In this document: in pieces, positions 17,948 to 26,193 of the stretch
Numbering within the stretch: position 1 is the stretch's first letter
Layout: the number at the start of each line of letters is the position of its first letter
NCBI RefSeq assembly: GCF_050490315.1
Contig: NZ_JBNPEO010000003.1
Span: 310,001-374,000 of the forward strand
Reading direction: 5' to 3'
Source: JBNPEO01 sp050490315
Lineage (GTDB): Bacteria; Actinomycetota; Actinomycetes; Actinomycetales; Micrococcaceae
Length of the DNA stretch: 64,000 nt
Notes under the pieces: model-generated
Told to the model about the DNA's origin: nothing
The model's input: only the letters and a program-made list of their open reading frames with translations
Database searches by the model: none
Position numbers and translations under genes: made by a program

Positions 17948-19541
17948 CGTAATGCAGCCGGTGACTCGGAATCGCCGGGGGGTCGCTACCGCGCTTGTGG
18001 CCGGTACCAGCACCGCGGCGATTGTTGCTGCAGTGATTGTGGCAGGAAGTTTGCTGCCACACCCGGATGGCACAAAAACTTTAGACACCCGGGTGGCTTC
18101 AGTGCCGGCCGGTGAAACCACGGCTGTGTGTCCGTCCCCAGTGAAGTTACTTCAGGGAAGTTCTGTGGGAACGGACGCGCAGTTCAGCCCTGATTCAAGC
18201 ACTGCAAAAAACACGGTTTCTGCTCTGGTTCCTAGCGACACCTCTGGTGCCATTCCGGCAAGCAATTTGGCGACGATTAACGGCACAACGCTCGCCGAGA
18301 TCGCCAAGGCTCCCGCGTCAGGTGCTGGAAGTAACACACCGGCGCTCAAGGCTGCAGTGGTTTCATCTAAAACTGTTGATGCCGCAGCCGTGCTCAGTGC
18401 TGACCCACTCAAGGGCAACTCCTCCTTGGCCTCGGCAGTGTTTACCTACACGGCTAGCGATGGCGATCTCAAAGGTATTGCTTCAGCCCCCTGCGTCTCA
18501 CCGTCCAACGACCAATGGGTGATGGGTGCCAGCACCACCGTGGGCAGAACCTCGGTCCTGACTTTGAGTAACCCTTCCAAAACTCCGGCAACGGTGAATC
18601 TGGAAATGTTCGGCGCCAAGGGTGCCATTCAGGCCGCCGGAAGCCGTGGGCTGCTGGTTTCTCCGGGGAAATCCCGCAGTATTGTTCTAGCCGGTTTGGT
18701 ACCTGAGCAAGCAGCATTGGCCGTGCACGTCCGGAGCATGGGTGGGGCCGTTGCAGCAAGCATTCAGCAAAGCACTTTGCGCGGGTTAACTGCCGGGGGA
18801 GTTGAAGTCCTCAGCGCCACTGCGGCACCAGGGACCTCCGCAGTTCTCACCTCAGTGGTGATCCAAGATCCAACAGCCACCGCAACGGTCCGCCGAGCAA
18901 ACGGGTTTGGCGACGCTGGCCCCGTACTTCAGTTATTAGTCCCGGGCGCAGCCGATGCCGTGGCACAGGTTAAGCTGTTCGGTGCCAACGGCCAGCAGGC
19001 CCTCGACGGCGGCGGCGTTATCACCGCCAAAGCAGGGCAAGTTACCGAGGTGCCACTGGATGGTGTGCCGGCGGGGATTTATACGGTATCGGTCACTTCA
19101 GATGTTTCTCTTGCAGCCGCCGCTCGTATTACCCGCGGCTCAAAGCCCACCGATGCGCTGGACTTTGCGTTCTCCGGTGCCTCAACGCAGCTCTCTGACC
19201 AGCAACTTGTCACGGTTCCGCGCAGCAGCTCAACGGGCAATAGCAAACTGAACTTTGGTGTTCCTCAGGGCAGGGCGCAAATTAGTTACACGGCAATTAC
19301 CGCCGACGGTGCCTTACACAAAGCGCAGAGCATCAGTGTGGCCGGTGGCACCTCGGCCACTGTCGACATCCCCGCCCAACTCTCCGGCACGGCAGTGGTG
19401 GGATACATACTTTCAGCCTCGGGAGACCAGGCGTACGGCTCGCTGTTGCAAAGTGATTCGGCGTCCAACGGGCTGTCCGTAGTGCCAATCTTGCCCGGCG
19501 TAAAGGGGCAACAATCCTTGCCCGTGACGCTCAATTACTGA
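17940..19541 (+). CDS. DUF5719 family exported protein
   Basis: The protein has one N-terminal transmembrane or signal-anchor helix (GVATALVAGTSTAAIVAAVI) and about 500 extracytoplasmic residues rich in Ala, Ser, Thr and Val with repeated beta-type segments. No catalytic motif is visible. The layout and position after the GT2 gene match the actinobacterial DUF5719 family. ATG 17940 follows AGGAAGG at good spacing and overlaps the glycosyltransferase stop (ATGAGTGA). This makes the pair translationally coupled and probably part of one envelope process. The longer open frame from 17820 lies inside the previous gene and is not used. Confidence 0.82.
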   Translation: MSDVMQPVTRNRRGVATALVAGTSTAAIVAAVIVAGSLLPHPDGTKTLDTRVASVPAGETTAVCPSPVKLLQGSSVGTDAQFSPDSSTAKNTVSALVPSDTSGAIPASNLATINGTTLAEIAKAPASGAGSNTPALKAAVVSSKTVDAAAVLSADPLKGNSSLASAVFTYTASDGDLKGIASAPCVSPSNDQWVMGASTTVGRTSVLTLSNPSKTPATVNLEMFGAKGAIQAAGSRGLLVSPGKSRSIVLAGLVPEQAALAVHVRSMGGAVAASIQQSTLRGLTAGGVEVLSATAAPGTSAVLTSVVIQDPTATATVRRANGFGDAGPVLQLLVPGAADAVAQVKLFGANGQQALDGGGVITAKAGQVTEVPLDGVPAGIYTVSVTSDVSLAAAARITRGSKPTDALDFAFSGASTQLSDQQLVTVPRSSSTGNSKLNFGVPQGRAQISYTAITADGALHKAQSISVAGGTSATVDIPAQLSGTAVVGYILSASGDQAYGSLLQSDSASNGLSVVPILPGVKGQQSLPVTLNY

Positions 19542-19641
19542 GCATGATTGGCGGCTGAACAGGCCTAATTATCGGCATCCCGCCACCACTGTGTGCGGGG
19601 ACGATTTACCGCGGGACTTTAGTGCCGCCGTCGTGCGTGTT

Positions 19642-19697
19642 GAGAGCCGGTGTCCAGAGAGCCGGTGTTAAGACCTTGTGCCTAGACTCTGTGCTTA
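19642..19697. repeat. Short imperfect tandem repeats between convergent genes
   Basis: GAGAGCCGGTGT occurs at 19642-19653 and 19657-19668. Just after it, TGTGCCTAGAC and TGTGCTTAGAC are spaced 13 bases apart and run into the stop codon of the metallopeptidase gene. The repeats look like slippage products in a non-coding spacer. Confidence 0.5.
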
Positions 19698-20201
19698 GAC
19701 CCGGCGCCGGTAGTACGGGTCCAGGCTCTCTGGCGCAATGCCCAACATGTCAGCGGTCCGTTCCACCACCACATCGTGCACTAGGTCTTGGAGTTCTTCC
19801 CGGCTGGTGCACGCGTGTTCCACAACTCTGCGGTACACGGTGATGGTGGCTGGCTCATCATCACTGGCGGGCCGGTAGGAGCCCATAGGTGCTGGCCGTC
19901 GGAGAGCCACCAATTCTTCGAGACCCGGGGGAATTTCATCAACGGCAAACAACACGCCGTTGAGCGCAGGGCCGCGTAGTTCGTGAAGCTGCTGGGCCGA
20001 ATCCATCACGTATTCATCAAAGCGTTCAGAACGGCTGCGATAACCCGGCAAGGTGGGCAAAAGAAGTTCCCCACGCAGGCCACGCCCATGCCTGTTCCTG
20101 CGGCGCTGACGGAATCCACGGCCGCGGGCAGACAGAGTTTGCCCTTCGGAGTCTTCGTTGAGCCGAATACTGATTCCCGGCCCACTGAACGGCGATTGCA
20201 T
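19695..20201 (-). CDS. Metallopeptidase-family protein (degenerate zincin)
   Basis: The small 168-residue protein belongs to the family annotated as metallopeptidase family protein (PF06262-like) that sits beside DUF3499 in actinomycetes. It has an Arg-rich N-terminal segment (RGRGFRQRRRNRHGRG), then NGVLFAVDEIPP, TITVYRRVVEHACTS and LQDLVHDVVVERTADMLG. The usual zinc motif HExxH appears only as HDVVV, without the second histidine, so catalysis is doubtful. This degeneracy is common in the actinobacterial branch. ATG 20201 is chosen. The longer TTG frame would add a hydrophobic stretch overlapping the divergent gene's promoter. Confidence 0.8.
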   Translation of the reverse strand: MQSPFSGPGISIRLNEDSEGQTLSARGRGFRQRRRNRHGRGLRGELLLPTLPGYRSRSERFDEYVMDSAQQLHELRGPALNGVLFAVDEIPPGLEELVALRRPAPMGSYRPASDDEPATITVYRRVVEHACTSREELQDLVHDVVVERTADMLGIAPESLDPYYRRRV

Positions 20202-20312
20202 ACATCGACTGTAGTCCGCTCGTGTGCCTCGCGCGAGCCACCACCAGCAGATCAGAAGGCACGCAGCCAAGCTACCGCGTTTGAGGCATTCGGGGGAGTA
20301 GTCTGGTTCGTC

Positions 20313-20702
20313 GTGGGTGCTATTCGTCAATGTTCCAGATCAGGCTGCCGTCAGAGTGCGGTTGCTACCTTGACGTTCGTCTATGCAGACTCCACGGCCG
20401 TTCTTGGCCCGCTGGCTACGTACGCCGAGCCGCACTGCTACGACCTCTGCGCTCAACATGCCGCTAGGCTCACTGTTCCTCGCGGGTGGGAAGTACTTCG
20501 CCTAGCCATGCCTGAGGTACCGGCCGGGCCTGGTCCTGACGATCTCTCCGCTTTGGCCGATGCTGTTCGCGAGGCTGCAACGGTGCGCGAACCAGCACCA
20601 AGCGAGCCTACTCAAAGAGGTCCACGAACCGTTTTGGAACCGCCAGCTGGAACCGATGGTGCCCGCCGAGGTCATTTGCGTGCCCTCCGTGAGCCGTTTT
20701 AA
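20313..20702 (+). CDS. DUF3499 family zinc-ribbon-like protein
   Basis: The N-terminus reads GAIRQCSRSGCRQSAVATLTFVYADSTAV, followed by TYAEPHCYDLCAQHAARLTVPRGWEVLRL. This is the signature of the actinobacterial DUF3499 family, with Cys pairs (CSRSGC and CYDLC) that probably bind zinc. Function is unknown. GTG 20313 gives the standard start. The frame upstream to 19983 lies over the metallopeptidase gene on the other strand and is spurious. It precedes the Trm112 gene by 70 bases. In many relatives a phosphomannomutase gene lies here; it is missing. Confidence 0.87.
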   Translation: MGAIRQCSRSGCRQSAVATLTFVYADSTAVLGPLATYAEPHCYDLCAQHAARLTVPRGWEVLRLAMPEVPAGPGPDDLSALADAVREAATVREPAPSEPTQRGPRTVLEPPAGTDGARRGHLRALREPF

Positions 20703-20772
20703 GTCTCTCGCTGTAGGCTGAATCCTGAACAATCAGCAGCCGCGCCGCGAGGCCACATCCAGGAGCGAGCAC

Positions 20773-21006
20773 TTGCCCAAGATTAGCCCTGAACTTTTGT
20801 CCATTTTGCGTTGCCCGGTGACCGGCTCCGCCCTCACGCAGGTCGGCGCCGAGCTGGTCTCGGTGCAGCCGGGTCCCGCCGGAGAGCCCTTGCGCTACCG
20901 CGTTGAAGACGGCATTCCGCTGCTACTAGAGGACTCATTGTTGGCCGCCGCCAGCGGCGCGCCAAGCGACCAGCATGACGCTGCCTCCCCGTCCGCAGCG
21001 AACTAA
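20773..21006 (+). CDS. Trm112 family small protein
   Basis: This 77-residue protein contains the Trm112/UPF0434 pattern: an N-terminal ELLSILRCPVTGSALTQ followed by a beta hairpin and YRVEDGIPLLL. Trm112-like proteins act as partners of methyltransferases in eukaryotes and archaea. The bacterial role is unclear. Translation probably starts at TTG 20773, 8 bases after an AGGAG site. The C-terminal 20 residues are low complexity. It lies just upstream of ahcY, a methylation-cycle enzyme, with 88 bases between. Confidence 0.85.
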   Translation: MPKISPELLSILRCPVTGSALTQVGAELVSVQPGPAGEPLRYRVEDGIPLLLEDSLLAAASGAPSDQHDAASPSAAN

Positions 21007-21094
21007 CGTCCCGCCAACTTCCCGCGTTACCGGCCCGAGGCGCACGTCCGCTTTGCTGCCACGTACTTGATCACGACTGAGGAAACAGACTTTT

Positions 21095-22573
21095 ATGAGC
21101 TTCGATTACAAAATTGCAGACATTAACCTTGCCGAGGCTGGCCGTCACCAGATTCGTTTGGCCGAGCACGAAATGCCAGGTCTGATGTCCCTCCGTGAAG
21201 AGTTCGCGGACAGCCAGCCGCTGGCCGGTGCACGCATTGCAGGTTCCTTGCACATGACCGTGCAGACGGCCGTGCTGATTGAAACGCTGACCGCCCTTGG
21301 TGCAGAAGTGCGGTGGGCTTCCTGCAACATTTTCTCCACTCAAGATGAAGCTGCAGCAGCGATTGTTGTTGGTAAGGGAACCCCGGAAGACCCGCAGGGC
21401 GTCCCGGTCTTCGCTTGGAAAGGCGAAAGCCTCGAAGAGTACTGGTGGACAGCAGAGCAGATTATGTCCTGGCCCGGTGCTGACACGAACCCCGAGCTCG
21501 GCCCCAACATGATCCTCGACGACGGCGGAGACGCCACCCTCCTGGTTCACAAGGGTGTTGAGTTCGAAGCAGCCGGGGCTGTGCCATCTGCCACTGAGGA
21601 AGATCCAGAGGAATACCGCATCATCTTAGACGTGCTGCGCGCCTCCCTGGCTAAGGACCCGCAGAAATTCACCCGCCTGGCCGCGGGCATCAAGGGTGTC
21701 ACTGAGGAAACCACCACTGGTGTGCACCGCCTCTACCAGCTGGCCGAGCAGGGCAAGCTTTTGTTCCCGGCTATCAATGTCAACGACTCCGTTACTAAGA
21801 GCAAGTTCGACAACAAATACGGCATCCGCCACTCCCTCCCCGACGGAATCAACCGCGCTACTGACGTGCTGATGGGTGGCAAGGTCGCCGTCGTTTGCGG
21901 TTACGGTGACGTTGGCAAGGGTGCTGCGGAAGCGCTCCGCGGCCAAGGCTCGCGCGTTATTGTCACTGAGATTGACCCTATCTGCGCACTCCAGGCAGCC
22001 ATGGACGGTTACCAAGTTTCCAAGCTTGAATCTGTACTCAGCGAGGGCCACATCTTTATCACCACCACCGGCAACAAGGACGTTATCCTCGCCGAACACA
22101 TGGCCGGGATGCAGAACAAAGCGATCGTGGGAAACATTGGTCACTTCGACAACGAGATCGACATTGCTGGCCTTGCCAAGATCCCGGGTGTCAAAAAAGT
22201 GGAGATCAAGCCGCAGGTTCACGAGTGGGTATTCAACGAGGGCACCGATGAGGAAAAGTCCATCATCGTTCTCTCTGAGGGCCGCCTGCTCAACCTTGGA
22301 AACGCCACCGGTCACCCCTCCTTTGTGATGAGTAACTCCTTCGCCAACCAGACCATTGCCCAGATTGAACTCTGGACCAAAAAGGATCAGTCGGCTGAAG
22401 AGCGTGAATACAACAACCAGGTTTACGTTCTGCCCAAGATCTTGGACGAGAAGGTGGCACGCTTGCACCTAGATGCTTTGGGAGTGGAGCTGACCGAACT
22501 GTCCAAGGGCCAAGCAGAATACCTGGACGTTGACGTCGCTGGTCCTTACAAGGCAGAGCACTACCGCTACTAA
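21095..22573 (+). CDS. ahcY: Adenosylhomocysteinase
   Basis: The enzyme hydrolyses S-adenosylhomocysteine to adenosine and homocysteine, relieving product inhibition of methyltransferases. The 492-residue length includes the insert of about 40 residues seen in actinobacterial and other long forms. Motifs: VRWASCNIFSTQDEAAAA, GVHRLYQL, and the NAD-binding VCGYGDVGKGAAEALRG (about residues 268-284). The C-terminus ends in GPYKAEHYRY as expected. ATG 21095 follows GAGGAAACAG. A long hairpin follows the stop. Confidence 0.98.
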   Translation: MSFDYKIADINLAEAGRHQIRLAEHEMPGLMSLREEFADSQPLAGARIAGSLHMTVQTAVLIETLTALGAEVRWASCNIFSTQDEAAAAIVVGKGTPEDPQGVPVFAWKGESLEEYWWTAEQIMSWPGADTNPELGPNMILDDGGDATLLVHKGVEFEAAGAVPSATEEDPEEYRIILDVLRASLAKDPQKFTRLAAGIKGVTEETTTGVHRLYQLAEQGKLLFPAINVNDSVTKSKFDNKYGIRHSLPDGINRATDVLMGGKVAVVCGYGDVGKGAAEALRGQGSRVIVTEIDPICALQAAMDGYQVSKLESVLSEGHIFITTTGNKDVILAEHMAGMQNKAIVGNIGHFDNEIDIAGLAKIPGVKKVEIKPQVHEWVFNEGTDEEKSIIVLSEGRLLNLGNATGHPSFVMSNSFANQTIAQIELWTKKDQSAEEREYNNQVYVLPKILDEKVARLHLDALGVELTELSKGQAEYLDVDVAGPYKAEHYRY

Positions 22574-22589
22574 GAGGTCACCAAAAGGT

Positions 22590-22647
22590 GAGAACATTGT
22601 GATGGAAACGTAGCCGTGTTGTCACGCTCCATCCATGTTCTCGTTTT
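22590..22647 (+). terminator. Long imperfect hairpin after ahcY
   Basis: GAGAACAT (22590-22597) pairs with ATGTTCTC (22635-22642), and inside it GATGGA (22601-22606) pairs with TCCATC (22628-22633). GTTTT follows. It fits an intrinsic terminator of ahcY but ends only about 12-16 bases before the next gene's ATG. It may therefore also shape translation of the transpeptidase gene. Confidence 0.65.
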
Positions 22648-22658
22648 AAGGTGGCCCT

Positions 22659-23900
22659 ATGGACTCTGCTGACTCAACCCCTCGCCGCCGTTCCGGCAAA
22701 ACCATCGCGCTGTTAGCTGCGGTGTGTGTACTGGCCGCTGGAGGGGGTACTTTCGCTGCCGTTTCGGCGGGATCAGCGCATGCCAACGTGCCTAGCGAGT
22801 CAGCAGCTCCACAACGTACGACGCCGGGACTTGCCGTTCCTGTAGTGGCACCTTTGCAGTTACTTACCACGCCCACAGACGGCGCAAGTCAGGTAAACCC
22901 GGCCGCGCCAGTGATTCTGAAAGCTACCAACGGCAAGATTTTGCGTGCTTCGCTGACCAGCTCTGACGGTAAATCCGTTGAGGGCGCAGTGAACGCAGCG
23001 GGCGACACTTGGACGTCAAGCGGTGCATTGAGCTTCAACACTGCCTACTCGGCCAACTATGTGGCAAAAGACGGGGCGGGGCGTGAAAGCACCATTACGC
23101 GCAGCTTCAGCACGGTGTCAACGGCTAATGAGGCGGATGCAGCAATGTATCCGCTGGACACCATGACAGTTGGTGTTGCCCAGCCCATCCAGTTGACCTT
23201 CAGTGAGCCGGTCACTAACAAGGCTGCTGTTGAGAAAGCCATCAAGATCACTTCCACCTCCGGCCAGGTTGGCAAGTTCCGCTGGTACTCGGACACCATG
23301 GTCCGCTACCGTCCGGAAACTTTCTGGACCGCCAAATCCACCATAACGGTTGACATCAAACTCTTTGGTGTTTCCTTTGGCAACGGTCAGGTGGGCAACT
23401 TCAACAAAACCAACACCATCCACATTGGTGAGAAAAAAGTAGCGGTGGCTGACGCCGTCGCTAAGACCTTTACTGCCTCGATCAATGACAAGCAGGTGGG
23501 AAAGTGGAGCGTCACCATGGGGGATGAACGGTTTCCCTCTGCACGCGGATACTTGGTGTTGATGGACAAACAGCGCAAGGCACACTTTGTTGCCTCGAGT
23601 ATCGGTCTTAAGCCTGGGGACCCGGCATACTACGGCGAACTGGATGTCCAGTACGCTACCCGTTTGACCCCGAGCGGCGAGTTCATTCACCAAGCAACAG
23701 ACTCCGCCCTGCCCTACATTGGTGTCACCAACCTGTCCCATGGATGTATTGGTATGGGCCCCAGCGGGGCCGCATGGGTCTTTAACAACATGGGTGTGGG
23801 GGACGTGGTGAAGGTAGTGAATACCAAGGGAGACTTCGCCAACTACGACGACGGTTATGGAGATTGGAACATCGCGTGGGCTAGCTACGCCAAGCGTTAG
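22659..23900 (+). CDS. L,D-transpeptidase with Ig-like domains (first of tandem pair)
   Basis: This extracytoplasmic enzyme forms 3-3 cross-links in peptidoglycan. An N-terminal signal or anchor (TIALLAAVCVLAAGGGTFAAV, about 15-35) is followed by two immunoglobulin-like domains (about 60-275) and a C-terminal YkuD domain. The catalytic motif is SHGCIGM with Cys363, preceded by an active-site histidine in FIHQATD. This layout matches the mycobacterial LdtMt2-type enzymes, including the SFSTVSTANEADAAMYP linker. A good AAGGTGG site precedes ATG 22659. The next gene is a close paralogue. Confidence 0.93.
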   Translation: MDSADSTPRRRSGKTIALLAAVCVLAAGGGTFAAVSAGSAHANVPSESAAPQRTTPGLAVPVVAPLQLLTTPTDGASQVNPAAPVILKATNGKILRASLTSSDGKSVEGAVNAAGDTWTSSGALSFNTAYSANYVAKDGAGRESTITRSFSTVSTANEADAAMYPLDTMTVGVAQPIQLTFSEPVTNKAAVEKAIKITSTSGQVGKFRWYSDTMVRYRPETFWTAKSTITVDIKLFGVSFGNGQVGNFNKTNTIHIGEKKVAVADAVAKTFTASINDKQVGKWSVTMGDERFPSARGYLVLMDKQRKAHFVASSIGLKPGDPAYYGELDVQYATRLTPSGEFIHQATDSALPYIGVTNLSHGCIGMGPSGAAWVFNNMGVGDVVKVVNTKGDFANYDDGYGDWNIAWASYAKR

Positions 23901-23959
23901 GCTAGTTGTTTAGCTGCAACAGATTGTTCTGGGCGCACTTTGTGACCTAGGTGGGGGAT

Positions 23960-25270
23960 ATGGCATCAAACTCGAAGACATCAACAGCTGCACGCGGCTG
24001 GAAAATCGCAGGCGGGATTCTCGCCTGTGCACTAGTCGCTGGTGGCGTGGGCCTGGTGACAACTGGCTACTGGCCATCCGGCGGTCAAACACCGGTCGCG
24101 GGGAGTTCGCAGTCAACAGCCGGACTTCAAGCACCTAGCGGCGCTGGAAATGGCAGCGCCGGTGCTCAGAGCTCTGGCCCCAGCAACTCCCACTCACCAA
24201 GTCCAGCACCAGTGGTCAAGCCGCTTGAACTGGGAGTCACTCCCAATGATGGTGCTCAGGAAGTTAATCCGGCCATTGCGCCAGCCATTAAAGTGATCAA
24301 TGGCACCATCAAGAGTGTGAGCCTGAAGGATTCAAAGGGCTCCGTTATTGTTGGCAAGCTCAGCGCCGACGCAGCAAGCTGGAGCGCTAACGATCCCCTC
24401 GAATTCAACGAACGGTACACCTACGAGTTTGTGGTTGCTGACTCTGCTGGCAATGAAACCACCAAACGCCACAGCTTTGCCACCGTGCAAACGGCGAACG
24501 AAGCTGATGCAGCCGTTTTTCCTTCGAACGGCTCCGTGATGGGTAGCGGTCAGCCCGTTCAAATCACCTTCAGCGAACCGGTGATCAACAAAGCTGCCGT
24601 GGAGAAAGCCGTCAAGATCAGCTCCACCTCGGGTCAGCCGGTCGCTTGGCGTTGGTACAGCGACAAGATGGCCCGCATTCGGCCGCAAACTTTTTGGGCT
24701 GCTGGAAGCAAAGTCACCATCGACATGCAGCTTTTCGGGGTGGACTTTGGTCAGGGCATGATCGGCAACTTCAACTCCACGGTGGGTTTTAGTGTGGGGC
24801 AGCAAAAAGTTGCTGTGGTGGATGACATCACTAAAACCATGAAGGTGTATTTCAACTCCGCATTGGTCAAAACATTCCCGGTGACACTGGGGGACCCGGA
24901 GTGGTTATCGCCCACCGGCTATGCCGTGATTATGGAGCAAGAGCGTTACTCGAAGTTCAATGCGGGGAGCATCGGACTCAAAAAGGGGGACAAGGGGTAT
25001 TACCCGCCACTGACTGTTGAGCACGCTAACCGCTTGACGTCCTCTGGTGTATACGTGCACCAAGCACTGCCATCTGCATACGCTTACGTGGGCAACACCA
25101 ACGTCTCGCATGGCTGTGTGGGTCTATTGCCAGCTGACGCAGCATGGTTCTTCAACAACATGACTTCAGGAGACGTGGTGCAGACACTGAATACTGGTGC
25201 GCCAGCCGTGGAACCGCTTGAGGGCTGGGGCGACTGGAACATCCCTTGGGCCCAGTACGCTTCGCGCTAA
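23960..25270 (+). CDS. L,D-transpeptidase with Ig-like domains (second of tandem pair)
   Basis: A paralogue of the preceding gene with the same order: signal anchor (GWKIAGGILACALVAGGVGLV), a longer Ser/Gly/Pro linker, two Ig-like domains and a YkuD domain with SHGCVGL, catalytic Cys386 and VHQALPS. Shared strings such as FATVQTANEADAAVFP and QITFSEPVINKAAVEKAVKI show a duplication that has since diverged. ATG 23960 is used because a GGTGGGGG purine run lies just upstream; GTG 23951 is possible. The stop overlaps the convergent RDD gene stop by 4 bases. Confidence 0.92.
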   Translation: MASNSKTSTAARGWKIAGGILACALVAGGVGLVTTGYWPSGGQTPVAGSSQSTAGLQAPSGAGNGSAGAQSSGPSNSHSPSPAPVVKPLELGVTPNDGAQEVNPAIAPAIKVINGTIKSVSLKDSKGSVIVGKLSADAASWSANDPLEFNERYTYEFVVADSAGNETTKRHSFATVQTANEADAAVFPSNGSVMGSGQPVQITFSEPVINKAAVEKAVKISSTSGQPVAWRWYSDKMARIRPQTFWAAGSKVTIDMQLFGVDFGQGMIGNFNSTVGFSVGQQKVAVVDDITKTMKVYFNSALVKTFPVTLGDPEWLSPTGYAVIMEQERYSKFNAGSIGLKKGDKGYYPPLTVEHANRLTSSGVYVHQALPSAYAYVGNTNVSHGCVGLLPADAAWFFNNMTSGDVVQTLNTGAPAVEPLEGWGDWNIPWAQYASR

Positions 25271-26067
25271 TCGGCGTAAGGTAACCGTTCAATCCGTTGC
25301 GCCAGCTTGGCACTCCGCGCAGCAGATTTTGTGAGTCGGGCTAGGTCTCTGCTTCGGCGCTCAGCCATAACAGCGGATAAAAACTCGTCTGGACCAGTGC
25401 CTTGTGGCGCCGAGGGAGCAACGTAGCGGCTCACTTCTGCAACAAGTTCCGTGCTGACCCGCCAACGCGCCTCAGGAGTCATACGGGCGGCCTGCTGCAT
25501 ATACGCTAACGTTCGGCGCGACACAGCATCCGGAAGCCGGCCAATGTCTGCCATGGTGGCCCAGCCACGCAACCGCGGTGGCACCTCCGGAACTACTTTG
25601 ACCTCTTCCGTGACGCGATCCTTGAGCGCGTGCGTGCCGGCCATCAAATCACCTAGTCGCTTGGCGCGTTCGTTGAACATTCCTGCGAGTAGCGCCACCG
25701 AACCGAGCGTCATGTAGATCTCCAGAAACCCAGCCAGGCCCCTAATCACTGCATGCCGGACGCGAATGGCGCCCCCGTCGTCGCGCACTACACGGATACC
25801 CACAATCATTTTGCCCAGGGAACGGCCGCGCGTCAGAGTTTCAACCGTGACGGGAACGATCACCGTGAAAAAGATCAGTAATACCAATGACATCATCACG
25901 CCGGTGGAAAGATCGGTGGATTCCGCGGCGGAGCCAACTACCGTCAGAGCCACAAAGTACAGAACAAGCGTGAGCACAACGTCGATGATCAAGCCCACAG
26001 CACGGAGTAGAAAAGAAGCTGGGCGTAGCTCTAGTACTACTGCCTCACCGGTAATGATGGCTGTCAT
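25267..26067 (-). CDS. RDD family membrane protein
   Basis: The RDD domain is seen in RPASFLLRAVGLIIDVVLTLVL (with the Arg and Asp of the family name), a second and third hydrophobic segment, and RGRSLGKMIVGIRVVRDDGGAI. About 90 residues of soluble, Arg-rich C-terminus follow. RDD proteins are small membrane proteins of varied or unknown role, some acting in ion transport. ATG 26067 gives a start matching homologues; the frame extends 20 codons further without support. It is divergent from the SpoIIM-like gene, a pairing conserved across actinomycetes. Confidence 0.87.
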   Translation of the reverse strand: MTAIITGEAVVLELRPASFLLRAVGLIIDVVLTLVLYFVALTVVGSAAESTDLSTGVMMSLVLLIFFTVIVPVTVETLTRGRSLGKMIVGIRVVRDDGGAIRVRHAVIRGLAGFLEIYMTLGSVALLAGMFNERAKRLGDLMAGTHALKDRVTEEVKVVPEVPPRLRGWATMADIGRLPDAVSRRTLAYMQQAARMTPEARWRVSTELVAEVSRYVAPSAPQGTGPDEFLSAVMAERRSRDLARLTKSAARSAKLAQRIERLPYAD

Positions 26068-26193
26068 GGCCCCCCATCCGTGGACCCCACAAGTGCCAGA
26101 AGTCCTTTGGCACCGCAGGGGCGGCAATTCCTTCGCTTCGAATCAGTGTATCCAGTCTCCCCGCACATCCTTCTGGACGGTTAGTCTGGAGCC

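Noticed and set aside
19983..20312. N-terminal extension of the DUF3499 gene
   Set aside because: It lies opposite the metallopeptidase coding region and does not resemble the family, whose proteins begin at the GAIRQCSRSGC motif.
21007..21094. Possible SAH riboswitch before ahcY
   Set aside because: The 88-base leader contains a GAGGCGC string loosely like the SAH motif, but I could not fold the conserved core and pseudoknot, and the space is short.
21626..22468. Long open frame (280 codons) on the minus strand opposite ahcY
   Set aside because: A shadow of the strongly biased ahcY coding sequence; no family match and no ribosome binding site.
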